From Pseudomonadota bacterium (GTDB lineage Bacteria; Pseudomonadota; Gammaproteobacteria; UBA5335), in assembly GCA_002862965.1 (NCBI GenBank), contig PKCW01000194.1, positions 1 to 9,049 on the forward strand: 9,049 nt of DNA. The letters run 5' to 3'. Shown one piece after another: positions 1 through 9,049 of this stretch; within the stretch, counting starts at the first letter, position 1, and each line of letters starts with the position of its first letter. The position numbers and the translations under genes are program-made. The notes under the pieces are model-generated. The model did no database searches and was not told the origin of the DNA. It saw nothing but the letters and a program-made list of their open reading frames with translations.

Positions 1-698
1 ACTGCCGCGAGCGCCGCCTCATCCAGCATGGGGTGACCGGAGGACGCGGCGAGATCCACGTGGGTGGGGTGGCCCTCGGGATCGAGCGCCACACGCAGCC
101 GCACCGTCCCCTGCCAGCCGCGGCGCAGCGCCAGCGGCGGATAGTCGGGGGCCGGGTTGAGGCGGTAGGCCGCGCCCAGGTCGATGGCCACCGGGGCGGA
201 CTCGGCAGATTCGGTGCTTGGCCGCCCGCGGGCGGCGGGTGCGGCTTCGGTCGCTGCGGTGTCGTCCGGTGGCGGCGCGGCCGATTCGCTGAGCGCGGGT
301 GTCACCGGCCGCGGGGCCGGCTCGGGCGTTGGCGCAGGTTTGGCAACCGGTCGGGCGATGGGCTTGGCCACCGGCTTGGGCGGCGCGGGCTTGGGCACCT
401 GGGGCGCAGCCACGGGCTGTGCCACTGGCGGGCTCGGCGGCGCCATAGGCGGCAGCGTGATCAGTGTCACCGGCTCGGGTTGCGCCGACGTCACCCGCGG
501 TTCGGCGGGCCAGAGCCAAGCCCCGGCGACGGCAAGAGCGTGCAAGCCGAGCGAAAGGATCGCGAGCCGAACGAACACATCGGGCGCCCTTGTCTGACCG
601 AGCATGGGCAATACCGGCGCCAGCTGTCCCGCCGCACCACGCACATCGGGTGCCGCGCCCGACGCGGGAAAGGCCAAAGGCAGTGCGGAAACACTCAT
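1..698 (-). CDS. tonB: TonB-family energy transducer, 3' end cut by the window edge
   Basis: TonB carries proton-motive energy from ExbB-ExbD in the inner membrane to TonB-dependent outer-membrane receptors for iron chelates, haem or B12. About 232 residues are visible. A cytoplasmic stretch of about 40 residues is followed by one membrane anchor (about 45-63) containing S49-LGL-H53, the S-x3-H motif that TonB uses with ExbB-ExbD. A long Pro/Ala/Lys-Pro periplasmic spacer (about 65-170) follows. The TonB C-terminal domain then begins, with YPPLALRRGWQG (about 186-197), RLRVALDPEG and SSGHPMLDEAALAAV. Perhaps 20-30 residues are missing beyond the edge. The chosen ATG (696-698) overlaps the TGA of the upstream PepSY gene as ATGA, which favours coupled translation. 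A second in-frame ATG at 605 (residue 32) would leave a more usual 12-residue tail before the anchor. No exbB or exbD is in view. The family is secure; which of several possible TonB paralogues this is cannot be told. Confidence 0.9.
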   Translation of the reverse strand, partial: MSVSALPLAFPASGAAPDVRGAAGQLAPVLPMLGQTRAPDVFVRLAILSLGLHALAVAGAWLWPAEPRVTSAQPEPVTLITLPPMAPPSPPVAQPVAAPQVPKPAPPKPVAKPIARPVAKPAPTPEPAPRPVTPALSESAAPPPDDTAATEAAPAARGRPSTESAESAPVAIDLGAAYRLNPAPDYPPLALRRGWQGTVRLRVALDPEGHPTHVDLAASSGHPMLDEAALAA

Positions 699-2224
699 CC
701 CGATCGCGGCCTCCGACGGCTTAGGTGGCGGCTCAGTCCCAAAGCGACCGTAAGCACCAGGGCGAGCGCAGCCAGGGATTGCAGTGTTTCGCGGCCGCCC
801 TTGCCGACGGCGGGGTCGAGGAAGCTCCACTTGTGCACGACACCGAACACCCAATCCTCGAACCGGTTGAGCGGCGTCAGGTGAGCAGCCAACGCGCCGG
901 TGCGCGTTTCCACGAACCAGGTTTCGCTGGGCCGCTCGGGGAATTCCACTGCCATGACCGGCAGGCGCTTGAACGCAAAGCCGTAGTCACCGCCAAAGCG
1001 ATGCACGGCCTCTGCATGCGCCTGGGCATCGGGCGGCAGGCCGGCATGCCGGCGGGCCAGCGCTGCTGCATGGCGCGAGGCGCCGTCGGCGATCTCCACA
1101 CCGGAAACCGCGTCCACATACCGGTCGACCGGCGGCGGCGGATTTTCCGGGCCGCCATGATGGGCGCTGGTCGCGAGTGCCACGGGCGGCAGGGCGATCC
1201 AGACGGGGCGGCCTTCGAGCCGGGTGAGCGTGAGGGCCGCAACCGGGCCGCCGGCGGCCAGTGCGCGCAGCACATCGGGCAGCGACGCACGCAGTTCAGT
1301 GGCCGTGAAGGACAGCGGTGGCGCGGGCGCCGTGGGATCGCCCTGCCAGGACTTGACGGCCAGATGCAGCGCCCCGGACAGGGGCAATGCCAGGGCCACC
1401 ACGGCCGCCGGCAGCGCGAGTCGCCGATGCCAGCGCACCGCAGCGGGCCGCGCCACACCCAAAGCCGCGCGGCGCCAGAGCCGCACATAGACGGCAAGCC
1501 CGGCGGCGGCGATCCCCGCCGTCGTCAGCAGCAAGCCCAGCATCACGCCCTGAATCCAGGGCGAGGATTGGATCGGGCTCCAGGAATGCATCCAGCGAAA
1601 CAATTTTCCGGTCCAGTCCTTGCGGCGGTCGGTCAGGGTGGAGAGGCGCCCGGAAGCGGGATCCACATAGGCCCGCAACCCGTCCGGCCGGTCGAAAGTG
1701 ACTTGCCAGACCGGCAGCAATCTGTCGATGTAATGATAATCGTTATTGAATGACAATAGAAGCGTGACGTCGCGGATCGGGCTCTGGGTGTCTCCGGCAA
1801 AATGTCGGGCCAGCCGCTCCGCCCACCGGCGCTCGCCGTCGGCCTGGACGGAACCGCTGCGCGCGTCGATCCAATAGGCCCGGCCCTGCGCTTCGACCCG
1901 GTAGGACGGCGCCTCCCCCGCCGGTTGCCACAGGACGAGCGACTCGAATGCGTCGAGCCCGGCCCCTTGCAGGGCATCGCGCGGGGCGATCGCCGCGGCA
2001 GCCCCGTCCTGCAGCGCGCCGAGCGGCGGCGTCATCGCAGCCGGCCTGGGATTGATGCGCGAAATGATGGGGTGGCCGAGCCCGCTCAGGGCCCACAGCA
2101 TCACCGCCAGCGCGACCCACAGACCGGCCTGCATGTGCCAGCGGTGCAGGCGGCCGAAGTCGAGCCCCGGTTTCGGCGCCGGCGGGTTGATTGTCGGACC
2201 GGCGCTGCGTTCAATGGAAGCCAT
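695..2224 (-). CDS. PepSY-associated membrane protein, possible iron-chelate reductase
   Basis: This is a 509-residue inner-membrane protein of the PepSY-TM type, whose relatives are often found with iron-uptake genes; some (FoxB-like) reduce ferric siderophores in the periplasm using haem. Hydrophobic segments lie at about 33-50, 225-247, 269-290 and 480-497. Histidines flank or lie in them: LHRWH (H27, H30), WMHSW (H213), RWHRR (H266), LHLAV (H287) and VVHKW (H464), and some could bind haem. Periplasmic domains lie between segments 1-2 and 3-4. The two halves are repeats of one another, the clearest match being residues 162-218 against 413-469. The C-terminal tail is basic (SRRRPRSG). The tonB-family gene follows with an ATGA overlap, pointing to a role in TonB-dependent metal or haem import. 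The ATG at 2224 is used because the frame upstream runs antisense through the nuclease gene. It has only a weak ribosome site (GAG 6 bases upstream). The reductase role is inference; the family assignment is firm. Confidence 0.85.
   Translation of the reverse strand: MASIERSAGPTINPPAPKPGLDFGRLHRWHMQAGLWVALAVMLWALSGLGHPIISRINPRPAAMTPPLGALQDGAAAAIAPRDALQGAGLDAFESLVLWQPAGEAPSYRVEAQGRAYWIDARSGSVQADGERRWAERLARHFAGDTQSPIRDVTLLLSFNNDYHYIDRLLPVWQVTFDRPDGLRAYVDPASGRLSTLTDRRKDWTGKLFRWMHSWSPIQSSPWIQGVMLGLLLTTAGIAAAGLAVYVRLWRRAALGVARPAAVRWHRRLALPAAVVALALPLSGALHLAVKSWQGDPTAPAPPLSFTATELRASLPDVLRALAAGGPVAALTLTRLEGRPVWIALPPVALATSAHHGGPENPPPPVDRYVDAVSGVEIADGASRHAAALARRHAGLPPDAQAHAEAVHRFGGDYGFAFKRLPVMAVEFPERPSETWFVETRTGALAAHLTPLNRFEDWVFGVVHKWSFLDPAVGKGGRETLQSLAALALVLTVALGLSRHLSRRRPRSG
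1729..1747. promoter_or_regulatory. Fur-box-like sequence inside the PepSY gene
   Basis: TGTAATGATAATCGTTATT matches the 19-base Fur consensus (GATAATGATAATCATTATC) at 15 positions. It is an AT-rich island in GC-rich sequence. It lies about 480 bases inside the coding region, over codons for Asn-Asn-Asp-Tyr-His-Tyr, which partly force the composition. A regulatory role is uncertain. Confidence 0.2.
2187..2215 (+). promoter_or_regulatory. Candidate sigma-70-like promoter for the nuclease gene
   Basis: TTGATT (2187-2192) and TTCAAT (2210-2215), each 4 of 6 to consensus, are separated by exactly 17 bases. A start near 2222 would leave a leader of about 24 bases carrying the strong ribosome site. 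It lies wholly inside the 5' coding part of the divergent PepSY gene. Matches of this quality do occur by chance. Confidence 0.35.
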
Positions 2225-2233
2225 GGGTGACTC

Positions 2234-2239
2234 GGAGGA
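2234..2239 (+). promoter_or_regulatory. Strong ribosome binding site of the nuclease gene
   Basis: GGAGGA sits 6 bases before the ATG at 2246. It is the best ribosome site in the window and is the reason for choosing the long signal peptide over the ATG at 2294, which has none. Confidence 0.6.
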
Positions 2240-2245
2240 AAGGGC

Positions 2246-4762
<2,517 letters not shown>

Positions 4763-4770
4763 GGGCGGTT

Positions 4771-4774
4771 CTCC
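4771..4774 (-). promoter_or_regulatory. Ribosome binding site of amgK
   Basis: On the minus strand GGAG lies 8 bases before the ATG at 4762 and supports that start over any further upstream codon in the same open frame, which continues antisense through lptD. Confidence 0.6.
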
Positions 4775-4841
4775 GTGAAAGGCGAGACTTGATATGCTGA
4801 GCGCCGTTTGGCGGGCGGCCGGTGCAAGGCAGCCCTGGCAC

Positions 4842-4845
4842 AGGA
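4842..4845 (+). promoter_or_regulatory. Ribosome binding site of lptD
   Basis: AGGA lies 7 bases before the ATG at 4853, which decides that start over the ATG at 4862 (16 bases away) and over a TTG at 4808. Confidence 0.55.
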
Positions 4846-4852
4846 ATGGCGA

Positions 4853-7117
4853 ATGCCCGCGATGGTAACCAAAAAGCGCAAAGGCCGTCGGCGCGGTCCG
4901 TTTGACTGGCGGACCTTCCTGCTTGCCGCGGGAATGCTGCCGACCGTGGCATTGGCGAGCGGCGACCCGGGCGCCGCCTGCGGCCCGGTCAACGTGCTGG
5001 AGGATCTGCGCAAGCCCTATCCGCCGGGTGATCCCGGCGACCCCCGCCTGCACATCGATGCGGCCCAGGCGTCGGTGGCGGCGCAAGGCGTGAGCCTGTT
5101 GCAGGGCGGCGTGGTCGCGCGACGTGGCAGCACCCTGCTGCTCGCGCCGGAACTGCGCTACGACCGTGGCCGGGAGGTGTTGGCGGGCGAATCGGGCCTG
5201 ACCGTGCTCAGCGACGCCCTGGATCTGCAGGCGCGGATCGGCCGGGTGGCGACGGTCGGGGGCGAGGGCCGTTTCGAGGATGCGCGATTCTACCTGCGCA
5301 AACGGCCGGGACGGGGCGTGGCCAGCACCATCCGTACCGAGCAGGATGGCCCCTCCCGGATGCGGGAAGTGCGCTTCACCACCTGTCCCGCCGATCAGGG
5401 GGATGGGGACTGGTTCCTGCGTGCCCAGGATGTGCGGCTCGACTTCGACCGCGGCCAGGGTACGGCACGGAACGCGCAGGTCGTTTTCAAGGGTGTCCCC
5501 CTGATCTACACGCCCTGGATGGCGTTTCCCATCAGCAACGAGCGCATGAGCGGCTTTCTCGCGCCCCGGCTGGGCAGTTCGAACGATCGTGGCCTGGACG
5601 TTTCGACGCCTTTCTACTGGAACATCGCGCCCGAGCGGGACGCCACCCTCACGCCGCGGCTGATGAGCAAGCGTGGCCTGCAGTTGCAGAGCGAGTACCG
5701 CTATCTCGGCGATTACGGGCGCGGCCTGCTCTACAACGAGTACCTGGCCAACGACCGGGTGCTCGGCGAGGACCGCACGCTGTGGCTGTATCGCCACCAG
5801 GTCAATCCCGCGCCGAACTGGGAAGCCAAGGTCGATTACAGCTCGGTCAGCGACCTCGAGTACTTCGAGGATCTCAGCACCACACTGCGTCGCGCGAGTT
5901 CGCGCTATCTGCCTCGGCAAGCGCTGCTGGCCTACGGGGGGCCGCAATGGGATTTCCTGGTTCGCGCCCAGGATTTCCAGCTCATCGATCCGCGACGACG
6001 CGGCGAGTCGGAACCCTATCAGCGTCTGCCCCAGGTACTGGCCCGGACGCGCAATCCCAACCCGGTGCTGGGTCCGGTCGCCTATGATTTCAATGCCGAG
6101 GCGGTCCGCTTCGGACGCGACGGCAATCGCCAGGGCGAGCGTTGGGACGGCGAGTTCGGTCTGGGGATCCCGTGGGACCGGGGCAGCTATTTCGCCAACC
6201 CGCGCCTGGCCTGGCGCCAGACCCAGTACAACCTCATCGAAACGGCAGCCGTTGCCGGTGAGGAAAAGCCCACCCGCACGCTCCCGATCGCGTCGTTCGA
6301 CACGGGGTTGCGTTTCGAACGCGATCTGGCCCTGGCCGGGCGTCCCCTGCTGCAAACGCTCGAGCCCCGAATCTTCTACCTCTACATCCCGGAACGGCAT
6401 CAGGCCGATCTGCCGATCTTCGACACCCGCTTGCCGGAGTTCGATTTCCTGCGTCTGTTCGACACCAACCGCTATGTCGGTGCGGACCGGCAGAGCAGCG
6501 CCAATCAGGTGACGACCGCGCTGACTTCGGCGGTGCGTGACGAGCGGACCGGCGCGCCCAAAGTCGAAGGCACCGTCGGTCGAATCACGCGTTTCACACC
6601 GACGCCGACGCTGCTACCGGACGAAGCCGGCGCCGAGATCGGCGACTCCTCCACGCTCGGCGAGGCCGTCGCTCATCTGGGCCCGGACGCCCGCGCGCGC
6701 TTTCAGATAGAATGGGACGAGAGCGAACAGAAGGCGATTCAGCAGGTTGCCGAGCTTCGCTATCAGCCCGAGCCCCGCAAGCTGGTCGGCCTCGCCTACC
6801 GCTTGCGCCGCGATCTGGGGGAACCGCTCGAGCAGGTGGACGTCCTCGCGAGTTGGCCGCTGACCCGCGAATGGTCGGCGGTGGGCCGCTGGAACTATTC
6901 GCTGCGTGACGACCAGGATCTGGAGTCGCTGGTCGGCGTCGAGTACCGCAGCTGTTGCTGGGCAGCCCAGCTCGCCGCGCGGCGCTATGTCCGCAATCTC
7001 GATGAGATCGACCAGGGCGTGTATCTGCAACTCGAGCTGACCGGACTCGGCCGGCTCGGCGATGGAATCCAAAGTTTCTTGAACCGTGTGATGGTGGATG
7101 ATGAAGCGATGCCGTGA
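4853..7117 (+). CDS. lptD: LPS-assembly outer-membrane protein LptD
   Basis: LptD, with the lipoprotein LptE plugged inside it, inserts lipopolysaccharide into the outer leaflet of the outer membrane and is normally essential. The 754 residues start with a basic signal peptide (KKRKGRRR, then a hydrophobic stretch) with likely cleavage after VALA at residue 35. The OstA/LptA-like periplasmic jellyroll covers about 60-205. The barrel follows from about 215, entered through the family-typical segment VPLIYTPWMAFPISNERMSG (about 209-228). The four cysteines that form the two long-range disulfides in E. coli LptD are all present: C43, C178 and the neighbouring pair C701-C702. The start at 4853 is supported by AGGA 7 bases upstream. 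surA follows with a 20-base overlap. The lptD-surA-pdxA order is the classical gammaproteobacterial operon. Confidence 0.96.
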   Translation: MPAMVTKKRKGRRRGPFDWRTFLLAAGMLPTVALASGDPGAACGPVNVLEDLRKPYPPGDPGDPRLHIDAAQASVAAQGVSLLQGGVVARRGSTLLLAPELRYDRGREVLAGESGLTVLSDALDLQARIGRVATVGGEGRFEDARFYLRKRPGRGVASTIRTEQDGPSRMREVRFTTCPADQGDGDWFLRAQDVRLDFDRGQGTARNAQVVFKGVPLIYTPWMAFPISNERMSGFLAPRLGSSNDRGLDVSTPFYWNIAPERDATLTPRLMSKRGLQLQSEYRYLGDYGRGLLYNEYLANDRVLGEDRTLWLYRHQVNPAPNWEAKVDYSSVSDLEYFEDLSTTLRRASSRYLPRQALLAYGGPQWDFLVRAQDFQLIDPRRRGESEPYQRLPQVLARTRNPNPVLGPVAYDFNAEAVRFGRDGNRQGERWDGEFGLGIPWDRGSYFANPRLAWRQTQYNLIETAAVAGEEKPTRTLPIASFDTGLRFERDLALAGRPLLQTLEPRIFYLYIPERHQADLPIFDTRLPEFDFLRLFDTNRYVGADRQSSANQVTTALTSAVRDERTGAPKVEGTVGRITRFTPTPTLLPDEAGAEIGDSSTLGEAVAHLGPDARARFQIEWDESEQKAIQQVAELRYQPEPRKLVGLAYRLRRDLGEPLEQVDVLASWPLTREWSAVGRWNYSLRDDQDLESLVGVEYRSCCWAAQLAARRYVRNLDEIDQGVYLQLELTGLGRLGDGIQSFLNRVMVDDEAMP

Positions 7118-8117
7118 GCGGACTCTTGTCGGAGGTCCGGCCAGCCGGGCGATGGTCGGGCTGTTGCTGTTGTGCCTCTGCGCGAGCGGGATGACGGCCG
7201 AACTCGATCAGGTCGTCGCCGTCGTGAACAATGGCGTCATCCTGCGCAGCGAGCTGGACCAGCAGGTGCGCGAGCTCCAGACGCGCGCGGCCGGGCAGCC
7301 CAATACCCGCCTGCCAGCCGAGGCGACATTGCGCAAGCAGGTGCTGGAGCAGATGATCCAGAACGAGATCCAGCTCCAGCTCGCTGATCGCACCGGCATT
7401 CGCGTGGCCGACGACGCGGTCAACCAGGCGGTCGCCGGCATCGCGCGACGCAACAACATGCGTCTCGACGAGTTCATCGGTGCCATCGAGGCCGAGGGCC
7501 AGAGCTACGCGGCGCTGCGCGAGGACATCCGCAAGGATCTCGCCATCGACCAGTTGCGCCAGCGGGAGGTCGGCCGGCGCATCGTGGTCACGGACCGCGA
7601 AATCGACAACCAGATCGAAACGCTGAACACGCGGGACGCCAAGGCGGGCGGCGAGGACGGCAAGACGCTGGTCAAGGAAACCCGTGCGCGGCATATCCTG
7701 ATGCGTCCCAGCGTCGTCATGAACGACGCGAAGATTCGCGCCACGCTGGCCGCCGTGCGCAGCCAGCTGGTCGCCGGTGGCGATTTTGCCGCCCTGGCCA
7801 AGCAATATTCCGACGACGCCACGGCCGATCAGGGCGGCGATCTGGGGTGGGTGGCGCGAGCTGCGGTCGTGCCCGAATTTCAGCAGGTGATGGACAGCCT
7901 CGAGCCCGGGCAGATCAGCGAGCCGTTCCGCTCCCGCTTCGGCTGGCACATCGTGCAGGTGACCGAGCGCCGCGAGCGGGACGCCACCGACGATGCGCTG
8001 CGGGAACGGGCGCGGCAGGCGGTCTTCCAGCGCAAGGTCGAGGAAGCCACGGCGGCCTGGGCACGTCGGCTGCGCGAGGAAGCCTATGTGGAGATCCGCC
8101 TCGACCAAGGGTCTTGA
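7098..8117 (+). CDS. surA: Periplasmic chaperone SurA with a single parvulin domain
   Basis: SurA escorts unfolded outer-membrane proteins, notably LptD, across the periplasm to the BAM complex. This copy has 339 residues, about 90 fewer than E. coli SurA. A basic start (MMKRCRER) and hydrophobic stretch form a signal peptide, probably cleaved after MTA at residue 34. The N-terminal chaperone domain covers about 35-172, beginning ELDQVVAVVNNGVILRSEL. A 20-residue linker (about 173-192) leads straight into one parvulin domain (about 193-292) with ARHILMRPS, FAALAKQYSDD, GGDLGW and FGWHIVQV. The C-terminal helix and strand follow (RKVEEATAAWARRL, AYVEIRL). The parvulin domain matches the second, active domain of E. 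coli SurA, so the first is absent. ATG codons at 7098 and 7101 both fit. One at 7152 has GGAGGT 15 bases upstream but would remove the basic part of the signal peptide. The gene overlaps lptD by 20 bases. Confidence 0.93.
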   Translation: MMKRCRERTLVGGPASRAMVGLLLLCLCASGMTAELDQVVAVVNNGVILRSELDQQVRELQTRAAGQPNTRLPAEATLRKQVLEQMIQNEIQLQLADRTGIRVADDAVNQAVAGIARRNNMRLDEFIGAIEAEGQSYAALREDIRKDLAIDQLRQREVGRRIVVTDREIDNQIETLNTRDAKAGGEDGKTLVKETRARHILMRPSVVMNDAKIRATLAAVRSQLVAGGDFAALAKQYSDDATADQGGDLGWVARAAVVPEFQQVMDSLEPGQISEPFRSRFGWHIVQVTERRERDATDDALRERARQAVFQRKVEEATAAWARRLREEAYVEIRLDQGS

Positions 8118-8125
8118 ACCGGCTC

Positions 8126-9049
8126 ATGCGCCTGCCCCGTCTGGCCCTGACGCCGGGTGAGCCGGCCGGCATCGGCCCGGACCTGGCAGTCCAACTGGCG
8201 CAGCAGGCGCTGCCGGCTGAACTCGTCGTGATCAGCGAGCCCGGGCTGCTCGAAGCCCGGGCTCGCCAGATCGGCTTGCCGCTGACCTTGTACGCCTTCG
8301 ATGCCGGCGCCCCGCCGCAGCCGCATCAGGCCGGCCGCTTGTGCATCGCGCCGGTCGCCCTCAGCACCCCGGTGCGCTGCGGTCATGGCGATCCGGCCCA
8401 GGCGCGCCATGTGCTGGCCACGCTGGAGCGAGCCACGGCCGGCTGTCTGGCCGGCGAATTCGACGCGCTGGTGACGGGGCCGGTGCACAAAGGCCTCATC
8501 AACGAGGCGGGCATCGCCTTCAGCGGGCACACCGAATGGCTCGCCGAGCGCACCGGCGCAGCCCTGCCGGTGATGATGCTGGTCGCGCCGGGACTGCGCG
8601 TCGCGCTGGCCACCACCCACTTGCCGCTGCGGGCCGTGCCCGATGCCATCACACGCGAAAGCCTGACCCGGGTACTGACGGTGCTCGAGCGCGACCTGCG
8701 CCAGCGTTACGGCCTGGACGCCCCGCGCATCCTGGTCTGCGGCCTCAATCCCCATGCCGGCGAAGGCGGGCATCTGGGGGATGAGGAGTTGCGCGTCCTC
8801 GTGCCGGTACTGGATGCGCTGCGCGATCAGGGATTCGATCTGACGGGCCCGGTGCCGGCCGACACGGCCTTCACGCCCGAGCGGCTCGCCGGCTGCGACG
8901 TCGTGCTCGCCATGTACCACGACCAGGGTCTGCCGGTCCTGAAGGCGCGCGGCTTCGGCGAGGCCGTGAACGTGACGCTGGGCTTGCCCATCGTGCGCAC
9001 CTCGGTCGACCACGGCACGGCCTTCGAACGGGCCGGCACCGGCCGGGCG
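8126..9049 (+). CDS. pdxA: 4-hydroxythreonine-4-phosphate dehydrogenase PdxA, 3' end cut
   Basis: PdxA oxidises 4-phosphohydroxy-L-threonine with NAD; the product decarboxylates and is joined by PdxJ to make pyridoxine 5'-phosphate. The 308 visible residues lack only about the last 20. Conserved blocks are TPGEPAGIGPDL (9-20), ALVTGPVHK (114-122), SGHTEWLAERTG (133-144, substrate-binding H135 and T136), TTHLPL (H165), NPHAGEGGHLGDEE (H210) and MYHDQGLP (H265), ending with TSVDHGTAFERAG. H165, H210 and H265 correspond to the zinc ligands of the E. coli enzyme. The ATG at 8126 lies 8 bases after the surA stop. An in-frame TTG at 8114 overlaps that stop as TTGA and would add four residues (LNRL); the AAGGG just upstream sits awkwardly for both. 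In E. coli rsmA and apaG come next; they would lie beyond the right edge. Confidence 0.95.
   Translation, partial: MRLPRLALTPGEPAGIGPDLAVQLAQQALPAELVVISEPGLLEARARQIGLPLTLYAFDAGAPPQPHQAGRLCIAPVALSTPVRCGHGDPAQARHVLATLERATAGCLAGEFDALVTGPVHKGLINEAGIAFSGHTEWLAERTGAALPVMMLVAPGLRVALATTHLPLRAVPDAITRESLTRVLTVLERDLRQRYGLDAPRILVCGLNPHAGEGGHLGDEELRVLVPVLDALRDQGFDLTGPVPADTAFTPERLAGCDVVLAMYHDQGLPVLKARGFGEAVNVTLGLPIVRTSVDHGTAFERAGTGRA

Larger units (their letters stand above)
4763..4852. promoter_or_regulatory. Divergent amgK / lptD intergenic region
   Basis: This 90-base gap must carry the start signals of both the recycling pair (leftward) and the lptD operon (rightward) unless they lie inside coding sequence. 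On the plus strand TATGCT (4793-4798) resembles a -10 box, but the matching -35 is weak. GAGACTT (4784-4790) followed 15 bases later by GTTTGG faintly recalls a sigma-E promoter, which drives lptD-surA in E. coli. No convincing leftward promoter was found. The role is certain only by position; the individual boxes are weak. Confidence 0.4.

Noticed and set aside
340..420. Short tandem-like repeats in DNA
   Set aside because: They come from repeated Lys-Pro and Ala-Pro codons of the TonB periplasmic spacer and are not an independent repeat element.
33..884. Plus-strand frames opposite the tonB-family gene
   Set aside because: They are Gly/Arg-rich translations of the complement of Pro/Ala codons. 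The minus-strand frame, which runs off the window, has the anchor and C-terminal motifs of TonB.
725..1753. A 342-codon plus-strand open frame
   Set aside because: It is antisense to the PepSY gene, whose protein has clear family features. The antisense translation is Gly/Arg/Gln-rich with no recognisable domain; long shadow frames are expected in GC-rich DNA.
6594..8108. A 504-codon minus-strand open frame across lptD and surA
   Set aside because: It is antisense to two well-supported genes, and its C-terminal half is Arg/Pro/Ser-rich without motifs.
8084..9013. A 309-codon minus-strand open frame opposite pdxA
   Set aside because: The plus strand encodes PdxA with all zinc ligands; the opposite frame is a shadow.

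Overview
The window looks like a piece of chromosome from a GC-rich gammaproteobacterium. This rests mainly on the block amgK-murU divergent from lptD-surA-pdxA, a well-known gammaproteobacterial arrangement, together with strong GC preference at third codon positions. Eight protein-coding genes fill almost all of it. No tRNA, rRNA, CRISPR array, insertion sequence or phage gene is visible, and no gene-free stretch reaches 300 bases.

Left part (1-2224, minus strand): a two-gene unit. A 509-residue PepSY-type membrane protein is followed, through an ATGA stop/start overlap, by a TonB-family protein that runs off the left edge. The pair suggests TonB-dependent import of iron chelates or haem, with a membrane partner that may reduce the imported metal. 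The PepSY protein is an internal duplication with paired histidines around its membrane segments.

Middle (2246-3136, plus strand): a secreted S1/P1-type nuclease with the full set of trinuclear-zinc ligands. Its start lies only 21 bases from the divergent PepSY start, so promoters must sit inside neighbouring coding sequence. A 17-base perfect palindrome (2299-2315) in the nuclease signal-peptide region is the best candidate operator for the divergent unit. The nuclease 3' end overlaps the convergent murU 3' end by 44 bases.

Centre (3093-4762, minus strand): amgK and murU, coupled by a GTGA overlap. They encode the anomeric sugar kinase and the nucleotidyltransferase of the MurNAc cell-wall recycling route, which bypasses de novo UDP-MurNAc synthesis.

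Right part (4853-9049, plus strand): lptD (outer-membrane LPS translocon), surA (periplasmic chaperone of outer-membrane proteins, including LptD) and pdxA (vitamin B6 synthesis, cut by the right edge), packed as an operon with overlaps or tiny gaps. SurA is unusual: it has one parvulin domain instead of two, and the missing one corresponds to the first, largely inactive domain of the E. coli protein.

Most of the content belongs to known families. I do not see a wholly new system. The points most worth following are the shortened SurA, the PepSY-TonB pair with its palindrome, and the compact divergent start region.
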